In this document: one piece after another, positions 23,304 through 32,884 of the stretch | Numbering within the stretch: position 1 is the stretch's first letter | How the letters are laid out: every line of letters begins with the position of its first letter | Assembly (NCBI GenBank): GCA_947683425.1 | Contig: CANTUQ010000037.1 | Coordinates: 7,580,501-7,644,500 of the forward strand | Reading direction: 5' to 3' | From: Excoecaria cochinchinensis | Lineage: Eukaryota; Streptophyta; Magnoliopsida; Malpighiales; Euphorbiaceae | Length of the DNA stretch: 64,000 nucleotides | Program-made: the position numbers and the translations under genes | The notes under the pieces: model-generated | What the model saw: the letters and a program-made list of their open reading frames with translations, nothing else | Database searches by the model: none | Told to the model about the DNA's origin: nothing

Positions 23304-24360
23304 GGCTTTTAAATTCTAAGATTAACAGAGTGGAATTTTGTAACACTGCAAGTACTGTAGGCGATTGTCGTCTTAAAACTGGGTGGTCATAATATTTTGA
23401 TAGGGCTGTTCAGATTTTGGGTCAAACCGACCAAACCAGAAAAATACGGTTTAGGTGGTTTTATCGGGTTATGGGATAATAGGTCGGTTATTTGCTAAAC
23501 GGACCATTTTCTTCTTCGTCCTCTCAATCTCGCTCTCTCTATCTCGATCTCGCTCTCCCTCAGTCGGTTTTGTGCCATCAACCAGGTATGTTTGAGAATG
23601 TATGATATTGACTGACATTGGCTTTATCTTTTGCTTTTCTACTTATTCTACGTGATATAATAACAGATCTGTGTGTTGTTAATTTTGTCAGCCCCTGATT
23701 CTTTCATTTTGTTGTTTTTTGTCATTTTCAGTTGATTTTGGTTGAATCTTCTGGAGATTTCACATAGGTTTCTGTATATTTGCTTCTACTGCTCCTCCGA
23801 TAGTCTTCCATGGGAAGTCATTGACGTAAGTTCTCATGTTCTGCAGTTTTGAGTTATAGTCTGGATAAATTTTGAAAGTTGCTTTCAATTTCATTAGCAT
23901 GCATAATTAATAAAATTTCAAATATGCGAATTGTCAACTGTATGCGACTTAAAAAAAAGGCCTATTCTATATGGTTTTTGCTTTTTGTTTTTGGTTTCCT
24001 TTTTTGTTAAAATTAAAACTTGTAATTTTTTGATCTATTAATGTAACTTGTAATTTTTTTGAATAATATTTCTGCACTTGTATGCCAAATGCAACAAAAC
24101 CAGCACCAAGTATATAATAAAAATGTAGCTACATCGAACTAAATATAGTGTAGTATCTAGTTATTGTTTTGCTTTCATGTTTTTCTTTAATTTTGCCTGG
24201 GATTTATCTCAAGTTGGTTGGTTCCTTCATTTTTCATTTTCTTAAATAGTAGTATTGAGTATCAGTTGCAAGGATCATATGTAGCTTTAAAGATCAATAT
24301 CTCCTCCTTATCCCTTTTCTTTTTCAATTTGTGGCTTGAAAAATTATTTCTCATACAAGT
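23304..24360. other. AT-rich spacer with possible untranslated exons
   Basis: A CT-rich patch at about 23515-23580 (CTCTCTATCTCGATCTCGCTCTCCC) followed by a donor-like CAG/GTATG could be a 5' untranslated exon leading to the fragment at 24360-24644. Otherwise nothing is recognised. Confidence 0.25.
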
Positions 24361-24644
24361 ACTGGAGACTGCAATAAATAAGTTCATTCTTTATGGTGCT
24401 TTTAGAGAGCTGTTGGATATCTTCAAGAAATTCATTAGTGTTAATTTTGTCATGCAGCAATATCAATTTGAGCGCCGGTTACCAAACTTCATCCAAGTGA
24501 TTGACCTAGCAAAGGAGGAAGAATCCAAATATTGGGCTATTGTATCTGCTGTTTTTGAAGGCAAACCTATTGATCTTGTTGCATCTAGGCCAAGCTGGGA
24601 TTCTGGTGCTGCCAATCCTACAGATTCTAGCTTCAATAACAAGG
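24361..24644 (+). pseudogene. Unidentified coding exon remnant
   Basis: One open frame (part of 24218-24700) has protein-like composition: ETAINKFILYGAFRELLDIF, then FERRLPNFIQVIDLAKEEE and SKYWAIVSAVFEGKPIDL. It ends at a donor-like AACAAG/GTCAGA (24644/24645). A pyrimidine-rich stretch with an acceptor-like end precedes it. I do not recognise the family. The next coding-like exon downstream (25213) is transposase-related, so this could be an exon of a transposon gene or a captured host exon. Confidence 0.35.
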
Positions 24645-25212
24645 TCAGAATTCAGTTACTGCCCTGTGTTCATAATTCAGTTTTCTGTTTGGTTAGCTGA
24701 GATAGGAGTTGCTCTTAACATAAGCTTGATCTCATTTAATTTGATTCAATGTGCTCTGAGATTAATATGGAGAGAGTCTTGTTTAGTAGCCTTAGTCATC
24801 TTCTATCCTACTATTGCTAGGTGCAACTTTTGCGTTCACTTTGTGTCTTGAAGTGATGATAGAAAGTGAAGAAAAAATGCAGAACAGCCCTACATATCAT
24901 TTCTTTACATCTTAATTAATGGCCTATATGCACAAAAGCAGCACATACTACCGGAACTTCAAAAATCTGAGTTCTTTTGGAGTTGCTTTCTCAAGTTGTC
25001 ATTCTTTTATCGCTTCAAGTTGTTTCTTTTTTTATTTCTCATAGGAACTTTGTGCGTGGTTCTTGATTGGCTATGTAGTCCTAGTAAATTCTAATATTAT
25101 AAAACTGAAACTCTGTTGTTTATTTTTATATAAATTAATACTTCTTGCTTTTTTTTATTTTTTATGCTCATTTATTTTTATTACAAATTTTTATTATGCA
25201 TGTACTTAGGTT

Positions 25213-25425
25213 ATGGCGCCTAATAAGCAATGGATGCAACTTGTTCATAATAGACTTGATGATGCTTATATATCTGCTGTGCAAAATTTTTTGGTACCAT
25301 GTCCATGTGTCATGTGCTGTACTACAACTTTGGGGACACATGAGATGGTCAAGTCGCATTTGATAGCATCTAGAATAATTCAAAATTACATCTTTTGGTA
25401 TCACCATGGGAATAAGCTAATCTTT
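25213..25425 (+). pseudogene. CACTA transposase-associated domain fragment
   Basis: Starts MAPNKQWMQLVHNRLDDAY and continues through FLVPCPCVMC to ending IFWYHHG. The RSWM-like start, CPC..C cysteine cluster and W..HG ending are those of the transposase-associated domain found at the N-terminus of plant En/Spm (CACTA) TNPD proteins. The same domain is seen at 40415-40680. Only this one domain is present, preceded by an acceptor-like TACTTAG. No TNP2 core follows before the PPR gene. The fragment is 175 bp upstream of the PPR start. Confidence 0.6.
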
Positions 25426-25600
25426 ATGCATTTTTTTTTTTTTAATAAGATGCAATATGTGTTATTTCAATTCTTTTTTGTGCAAAAATCAGACCTTGAT
25501 GTTATTTACCTATCGATTTTTTGTTTTCTGTTTGTCTCTACCAAATTCCCTATGTCAGATTTGAAGCTTTATATTTAAGTAACAACATCTTCTCAGAAGC

Positions 25601-27196
25601 ATGAGGAGATTTGTGTTTCATCAATTTTCAACTTCGATTGATTCTGTGTCGGGGAAGCTTACAGGGAATTCAGTCAGAAGATCTTGGAATCCAATTCCAA
25701 TACCTAACAGAACTCTTCCTGAACCCAAAGGCCAAGACCTTGATTTTGTTAATGTTGCTCATAGCCACCTTATTCATTCTGATTGGGATAAGCTTAATTC
25801 ACTCGCTACTCACTTGACTCCATTTAGAGTTAAACACATTTTGCTAAAGGTTCGAAAAGATCACGTTCTTTCGCTGGAATTCTTCAATTTTGTTCAAACC
25901 CAAAACCCCAGTTCACATACACTCGAAACCAATTCCATTATCCTCCAAATTCTCACCAAAAACCAAAAGTTTAAATCTGCTGAGTTCATTTTGAGGAGTG
26001 TTCTTAGCCCAGGTGCTCTAGGTTTGCCTGATAAGTTGTTTGAAGCAGTACTTTATTCGTATCGGATGTGTGATTCCTCGCCTCGTGTCTTTGATTTACT
26101 GTTTTCAAGTTATGCCCGTATGAAGAAGTTCAGAAATGCTACTGATATATTTTTTCAAATGAAGGAGTATGGATTTTTTCCCACTGTTGAGTCTTGCAAT
26201 GCTTATTTGAGCTCCTTGCTTAGTTTAAATAGGATGGATATTGCTTTGGCATTTTACAAAGAAATGCGCCAAAATAGGATATCACCAAATGTATATACAC
26301 TTAACATGGTTATGAGTGCTTTTTGCAAGTTAGGAAAGTTTGAAAATGCAATCAAGGTTTTTAAGGAAATGGATAATATGGGAATTAGTCCTGTTGCTGC
26401 ATCTTACAACACTTTGATTGCTGGTTGTTGTCAAAATGGTTTGTTGGACTTCGCTGTGAAGTTTAGAAAACTGATGAGGGAGAAAGATATACGAGAAAAT
26501 GTGATTACTTTTAACATTCTAATTCATGGATTTTGCAAAGAAGGGAAACTACATGAAGCTAATAAAGCTTTTAATGAGATGAAAGTCTTAAATATTGCTC
26601 CGAATGCCATTACGTACAATACTTTGATAAATGGTTACAGCCAAATACGAAATAGTGAGATGACCTGTAGGCTTTATGAGGAAATGTCAAAAAATGGAGT
26701 TAAAGCTGATATTTTGACGTATAATGCCTTGATTTTGGGCTTATGCAAGGAGGGTAAGACCAAGAAAGCTGCTTACATGTTTATAGAACTTGATAAGAAG
26801 AACTTAGTCCCAAATGCCTCTACCTTTTCTGCTCTTATTTTGGGACAGTGTATGAGAAAGAACTCTGACCGTGCGTTTCAACTGTACAAAACCATGGTGA
26901 GGAGTGGCTGTCATCCAAATGAAGAAACTTTTAGCTTGCTATTGTCTGCCTTCTGCAAGAATGAGGATTTCGAAGGAGCATTTTCTGTCTTGATGGAAAT
27001 GTTTGAGAGATGTATGGTTCCTGCTTCAGATCTTTTAATGGCAGTTTACGATGGACTTTGCCGGTGTGGAAAAGATCATTTGGCGAAGAAGTTGTGTAAT
27101 GATAAGAGTGCTAGGCATATCATGGCAGAGGGTTTCAGCAAAGATGGAACTATCAACTCAAGACCAGAGAAAGATAACTTAGGCGTCAGGATATAA
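25601..27196 (+). CDS. P-class pentatricopeptide repeat protein, mitochondrial-type (At4g26680-like)
   Basis: Intronless, 531 residues. PPR proteins bind single-stranded organellar RNA in a sequence-specific way and assist processing, stability, splicing or translation. The N-terminus (MRRFVFHQFSTSIDSVSG) is Arg/Ser-rich and lacks acidic residues for its first 15 positions, as in mitochondrial presequences. From about residue 155 to 500 there are about ten degenerate 35-residue repeats with the P-class pattern, such as TYNTLINGYSQI, TFNILIHGFCKEGKLHEA and TYNALILGLCKEGKTKKA. No E, DYW or SMR domain is present. It resembles the protein annotated At4g26680 in Arabidopsis; this is from memory. 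The stop codon is followed within about 10 bp by a TGD1 pseudogene, so the native C-terminus may have been altered. Otherwise the frame is intact. Confidence 0.9.
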   Translation: MRRFVFHQFSTSIDSVSGKLTGNSVRRSWNPIPIPNRTLPEPKGQDLDFVNVAHSHLIHSDWDKLNSLATHLTPFRVKHILLKVRKDHVLSLEFFNFVQTQNPSSHTLETNSIILQILTKNQKFKSAEFILRSVLSPGALGLPDKLFEAVLYSYRMCDSSPRVFDLLFSSYARMKKFRNATDIFFQMKEYGFFPTVESCNAYLSSLLSLNRMDIALAFYKEMRQNRISPNVYTLNMVMSAFCKLGKFENAIKVFKEMDNMGISPVAASYNTLIAGCCQNGLLDFAVKFRKLMREKDIRENVITFNILIHGFCKEGKLHEANKAFNEMKVLNIAPNAITYNTLINGYSQIRNSEMTCRLYEEMSKNGVKADILTYNALILGLCKEGKTKKAAYMFIELDKKNLVPNASTFSALILGQCMRKNSDRAFQLYKTMVRSGCHPNEETFSLLLSAFCKNEDFEGAFSVLMEMFERCMVPASDLLMAVYDGLCRCGKDHLAKKLCNDKSARHIMAEGFSKDGTINSRPEKDNLGVRI

Positions 27197-27205
27197 CTTC
27201 TGAAG

Positions 27206-27988
27206 TTGTGCCTGTCACCTCCTGTGTACCTTTGAAGGGGTTTCTTGGTTTTTGTCATGGCATGACAGGTAATTATAAGGATTTTATGGGGAAAAATCCA
27301 CTTGAGAAATACTCTTCAACAACAAGAAAGAGTTGGACCAAAGTCTGTTGGGGCCTGTCTCTTGACTGCTGCATTTGTTGGCATGGCTTTTACCATTCAA
27401 TTTGTGAGAGAGTGTACTAGACTGGGAGTGCAATGATTTGTTGGTGATGTATTAGCACTTGCCTTTTCAAGGGAATTGAGTCCTGTGGTGACCTCAATTG
27501 TGGTTGTTGGGTGAATTGGGAGTGCATTTGCAGCTGAGTTGGGAACAATGCAGGTTTCTAAGCAGACAGACACATTGAGAGTTCTCGGTACAAACCCCGT
27601 TGACTATTTGGTGACTTCTAGAGTGATTGCTTCCGGTGTTGCTCTCCCATTGTTGACTTTGATATGCTTCAAAGTGGGGTTGGCTTCCAGTGCTTTACTG
27701 TCTGATGGTGTTTTTGGAATTAGCATTAACATCATATTGGATTCAACTCAGAGAGTACGTAGCTCATGGGATATAATTAGCACAATGATCAAGTCACAGG
27801 TATTTGGTGCAATCATATCAATTGTGAGTTGCGCTTGGGGAGTTACTACTTCAGGAGGTGCCAAAGGTGTCGGGGAATCAACAACTTCGGCTGTAGTTCT
27901 CTCTTTTACTGGTATCTTTATAGCTGATTTTGCACTATCATACTGCTTCTTCCAAGGAGTGGGAGATTCTCTCAAGAATGCTATGTGA
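27206..27988 (+). pseudogene. TGD1: TGD1-like lipid-transport permease pseudogene
   Basis: In one continuous frame this matches the C-terminal two-thirds of TGD1, the MlaE-family permease of the chloroplast inner-envelope TGD1-TGD2-TGD3 lipid importer. Typical segments are VGPKSVGACLLTAAFVGMAF, LALAFSRELSPVVTSIVV and GVTTSGGAKGVGESTTSAVV. Four in-frame stops occur, at 27233, 27263, 27434 and 27512; at 27512 an arginine codon would be expected (CGA to TGA). There are no frameshifts and no visible introns over about 780 bp, so it is probably a processed (retroposed) copy, although a poly(A) tail is not seen. It begins about 10 bp after the PPR stop. It is not functional as a full permease. Confidence 0.8.
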
Positions 27989-29061
27989 TCATCTTAATCT
28001 TTTTAATCAATTAACGATATATAACAAGAATTTTCAGGTATATGGATATAAGAACGTGGTTAGTGTATAATTCTGATTCACAAACAGGTATCAATGCTTC
28101 ACTGCTCTACTTGCCGCCTTTTACAATGCACACACTATTGTTATTCTCTTGCATATGTTTCTTAGTTCATCAGGTGACTGTTCACTTCAGATTTCATGAT
28201 ATAAAGGATGCAATCTTAGAAAATAATGTTATGAAATATTTTGCTGTACATAATCCTTCTCTTAATTTGAAACCCGACGAATTCCAAATGTATGATTATA
28301 TGGCACATAATTTAATATATTTGGTTGTTTTTTAATTTTGTGTGATCTTCTAAGAATCTCAATGCATAGAAGGTGTGAGTTGAGCAAACAAAATAGATAG
28401 ATTTGACATAGATAAAGTGTGTGATAATTCTCAACTAACCTGGTCTGCCATGATTTATGGGTGAATTTTATCCTGCTTGCGTAGGCATAAATTTTCATTT
28501 TTCAAATTCTCAAGCTCTTCTGCGTTTTTTTCTTTGATGATGAACATGTATTGGAGAACAACATCAGATGGTTCTGTTTCTATGTCCAGAACTTTTCTTT
28601 CAAGCAAAGGATGCATTTGAGAAATCTTTTAATCATAACATGTATTATCTTATTTCATATACCTTAAGCAGTACTGAAAATGCGGGCTGGTATATTTTGA
28701 GTGTAATTAAACCCCAAAAAAAACAAACCTAGGATCAGAATGAAGCTCAAAATTTAGTAAATGCATACATTGCATATTCCAATTGGATAATCAACTAAAC
28801 AAAAAGCTCCATATCAACATCTTAAAATTGAGAAAGTTCAAGAAACGTCAGCCAAAGATTCATTTGGATTATTTCATGTTAACTTTGAAACTAAGCCCTA
28901 TGCAGGAAATATTATAAGTTGAGCATGAAGTTCTCAGAATCCAAGATTTCAAACACACAATCATCTTTCTTCAAGTTATTGGATTTGAAAAAGCAACTCC
29001 ATCCTTTTCCAAACGCGAAACCCCCTCTATCTCTTCTCTTGATCTTCATCTGCCAAACTGT
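27989..29061. other. Intergenic, nothing identified
   Basis: AT-rich. One open frame at 28042-28335 (97 residues) has no recognisable motif and is probably chance. Confidence 0.4.
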
Positions 29062-29345
29062 TCATTCACGATCCTGAATATCAATATGTTCAAGAATCCA
29101 TTCCCATGTATTTTTCAGCAAATTTGCTTGGCACATGCTGCACAAGTACCAAGCAAATAGAACATGAACAAGAATCTTAACTATTGATTTCCGTATTTTA
29201 AAACATGCAAGGAACTCACTGGAACCACCATTAAGAAATTGCACTCTCCAATTATGGCTGCGGGGTAGCATGAGCTTAGCAACATTAGCAAGTTCATCTC
29301 CATATTTCCTCACAAACTCAGCTGGAAGACTCTGCCAAGAAGTAT
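29062..29345 (-). pseudogene. B3 DNA-binding domain fragment
   Basis: On the minus strand the frame reads LPAEFVRKYGDELANVAKLMLP, then HNWRVQF and GSSEFL. This is the start of a B3 domain of the REM/VRN1 type, a plant-specific DNA-binding fold in which RKYG.EL and the tryptophan of W.V are typical. The rest of the frame diverges from B3 sequence, and no second B3 domain or intact gene is nearby. Probably a decayed REM-family copy. Confidence 0.6.
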
Positions 29346-29399
29346 TTAACTTATGAGCTTAATTTTTAAGAATCAGATTTCAAACCAGCAAATATAACA

Positions 29400-30600
29400 C
29401 AATGGCATTAAAACTAAATAATTACCAGCTTCTTTTGTTGGATGGTACTTGGAAGTATAACCTTGAAGAAGCCTTTCCCAGCATATGGCTGCATGTACTG
29501 CTGCATGACGGCCGCGGACCCATTCTCTACAAATTTCTTTCTTCATTGATGTTGTATTCTGCAGCTAAAACGGTATTTCATAATAATCTTTTTGAGTTGA
29601 AAATTGAAATAATGGTTTATACTCATTTGCTTCTCTGACCAAGCATTTTGACTGTCGTTAAATTCATGGGGTGAGTGGACTTTGAGCTGTCGAAAATTAT
29701 GGAGTTTTTAATTAAATGAAATCACTCAGTTATTTGCAATCAAAATTACTGCTTTCAGTTTCATAGAGTTCAGTTTATTGTGAATCAAATGAATGCAGTT
29801 TATGTTTATTTTTCCTTTCACAAGAAAGGCCAAAAGTTTTTCTGAAATTCATTAATCATGGGAAATGAGGTAATACTGTAACATGTAATTCATGCCACCT
29901 GTGCATACTAGTTGACCATAAAGGTGTAACATGTGATTCATATCACTTGTAGTACTACTTGACCGTAAAGGTAATAAAAATAATATCTCAACTTTGTTAC
30001 CGTGCGAAACCCTGAGATTTTAAGAAAATCTTATTTTATACCTTTTTGACTTTAATATGTTCCTCAAATCTTTTATCTGATGCTTGATATTTTAGAATAT
30101 CATCAAATTGTCATGAATGATTCAGTCCATGGAATATTACAGGAGAGGCGAACTAAATTAGAATATGCGAGAATTGAGACAAAAGCAAGTTCACCATTAA
30201 AATAAAATAACACATTAACGAGATACATCCATTGGGTGACCAATTATGTTTATCCGTGGAAGAACATAATTATGAATCTACCATATGGTCTATTCGCTAA
30301 TCTCATAGAATTAAAGAGAGAGAGGGTCCTAGAATGTTGAAAAATTCGGTTGGATTATCCAAAATGGGACCGACTCGGTTTGATTAAACATAAATAAATT
30401 TAAGTTATTATTATTTTATGTGAGTGGCACATCCTCCTTTCAGTTATCTTAATGGTCAGTTACCAGAAGGCAAATACAACACAAAATATAAAAATAAAAA
30501 TATAGAGAAAAAGACTTATAGAAAATAATATTCTTTTTTCTATTTTCTTAAAAAATTAAAATATTTAGTTCATTTATTAATAAATAAAAAATTAAAGTAT
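29400..30600. other. Intergenic, nothing identified
   Basis: AT-rich. Short direct repeat of a GTAACATGTAATTCAT.CCAC(C/T)TGT block at about 29878-29965. No gene is seen. Confidence 0.4.
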
Positions 30601-30607
30601 TTATTAT

Positions 30608-30890
30608 ATATATACACACATATATAACTATGTATGTACGTATAAGTATATGTATGTATTTGTGTACGTTCATACATACAAATGTATATGTATATGTGTA
30701 CGTATATGTACGTGTATGTGTATGTATGTATAGACATGTGTAAGTACATATATGTATGTAAGTACATACATACATATGCATATGTATGTGTATGTATGTA
30801 TATACATACATATGTCTATACATACATACATACATATATAGATACATATACAAATACATATGTACGTACACGCGCGCACACATACATCTT
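30608..30890. repeat. Compound TATG/CATA microsatellite
   Basis: About 280 bp built of TATG, TACG, TGTA and CATA tetranucleotides, almost perfectly alternating purine and pyrimidine. The second half contains complementary CATA runs. Open frames on both strands here (MYVCMY-type peptides) are products of the repeat and not genes. Confidence 0.9.
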
Positions 30891-30899
30891 TTATTAGTT

Positions 30900-32884
30900 T
30901 TTCAATCTCTTTTTTATTTTAGAAAATTGAAAAATTTATTTTGAATTGTCTATTTTAAAAAATTGACTAAAATAAATATCATCTCTATCTTTTGTTTTCT
31001 GTGAAATATTTTTGTGAAAACCTATAGCAGTTTTCTATAAGTGAACAGACCCTTTAATCTCTCTCCTTTTTTTTTTTGCAATTTTTCCTTCTTAAAAATT
31101 GGTTTTTTAATTCTTAAAGATTAAAATTTGGATTTCTATGAGAGGTACTTGTGCCTTGAACCGTTATTTATTAATGTAATTGTATGTTTTGCCATGTATT
31201 ATGATTTTTATTATTTCGTATTTTTTGTGAAATCATGCAGATAGTATGAATTCTACATTTGGCATAGCAAATTTTTAATATGATACATCTAATCGATTAG
31301 AGAGATAGAAAAGAAAATGAAAATTAAGAGTAAACTGATATTTACAGAACTTATTTATAAGATATCAATTAAATTGGACACTCCATGCATGAGAGGGTTA
31401 GTGGGATCGTATATTAAAAATAAGCCAAAATGAAATAAAGTATGCTAAAATAAACCTTATACAATTAATAATACTAAAATAATTTTCAACCTCATAACAT
31501 ATTAAAAATAAACCATAGCAAAATTTATTTTCTACTAACACAATATAGCAATAAATATATAGTTTTATACAAGAAAAAAAATATATAGTTAAATGTTTAC
31601 CTTTACTATTTAAGAATTTTTTTAAAAAAAAAAAAAAAATTGAATGCTTCTTAATATTTAAATTGATTATCACTTCGGCATTAAGAATGAAAATAATGTT
31701 ACTAATAAAATATCATTTATTTTTAAAATGAAATTACACTACAAATACATAAAATTACATTTTCTCTAACTTGAAATGGAGATAAACTTATACCGAACAA
31801 AAATAATGCAGTATGCAAATACTATTTGTAGTGGTGTTTGTGAAAAAATATATATTATTTTAATGCAATGGAGATTTTATAAAATAACTAAAAAGTGGAG
31901 ATAATAATTGCCTCAATTGGAAAAATATTGATTGAAGTTTATAAGTTTTATAGTGGTCTTGAAAAAAAATACATTCACAATGGATAAAATTGACAATTCT
32001 AATAAAATTCAAAGGTAAAATTGAGTGGAATTGAAAAGTATTAGATTGGAAAATTAGCATTGATAAAATTTTATAAGTTAGTTTACTAGCGTTCTTGAAA
32101 GAAACATTCACAAGGTAAATTCTTCAAAATTCATGAATTATTTTGTAATATTAAGTTTCCAAATTTTTATTTTTTTATTTATTAAACCATTAATAGACAG
32201 AAGTATAATTCTTTTTACGTGCTTTTCTTTATTATTTGCACATCAATCTCAATAATTTAACAATTCGTCATTCTTTCACTTTCATTTCTGTAACTATTAA
32301 GTTTCTCAATTTAATTTAAATTCGAAACTCAAAACTTTCCTAACTACAAAGCTAAGGTTGAGAGAGTAGATGCAAATTGCTAAAGGAATTGGTAACGTTA
32401 GCATCTTATATGGCTACCAAATATCCCGTCCATCGGGACTCTTTAGGGTATAAACTTCATGCATTCATAAACAGCATGTCTATATCTCAAAAGGAATACT
32501 CTAAACTGGATCATTGTTATAAATCAAAAGAATTACATGATTAATTAGTGGAAGAGAAGAAGCTTCTTCCTCAAAAGCATACATTGGATATTAATGAATC
32601 TAACTCACCATTAAACTGCTACCAAAGGAACCTGCATTCAATTTAAATAAACAGACACAGACACAGACACAGAAACAGATACAGCGAGAGAGAGAGAGAG
32701 AGAGAGAGAGTTAGTTGGAAACAAACCATTGTCTAATAACGTTGTTTGTTGGTCAATTCCCAACCAGTAAGCCCTAGGGTCAAACCCTATTTTCAAACCT
32801 ATATCAAAACAGTGTTTTCCACTTTTCCCAATAAGTCAGTTTTAATATTTTAAAACTATCCCTTCTCTACTTTTGGGTCACCTC
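30900..32884. other. Intergenic, 3' side of SAP
   Basis: Very AT-rich. It holds a (GACACA)n/(GA)n microsatellite at about 32650-32710 and A/T homopolymers. No gene is seen. Confidence 0.5.
32650..32710. repeat. GACACA and GA microsatellite
   Basis: AGACACAGACACAGACACAG followed by about 13 GA dinucleotides. Confidence 0.9.

Noticed and set aside
28042..28335. 97-residue frame after the TGD1 pseudogene
   Set aside because: No motif, AT-rich codons, no conserved context.
30548..30897. Several overlapping open frames on both strands (Tyr/Met/Cys-rich peptides)
   Set aside because: They are translations of the TATG/CATA microsatellite.
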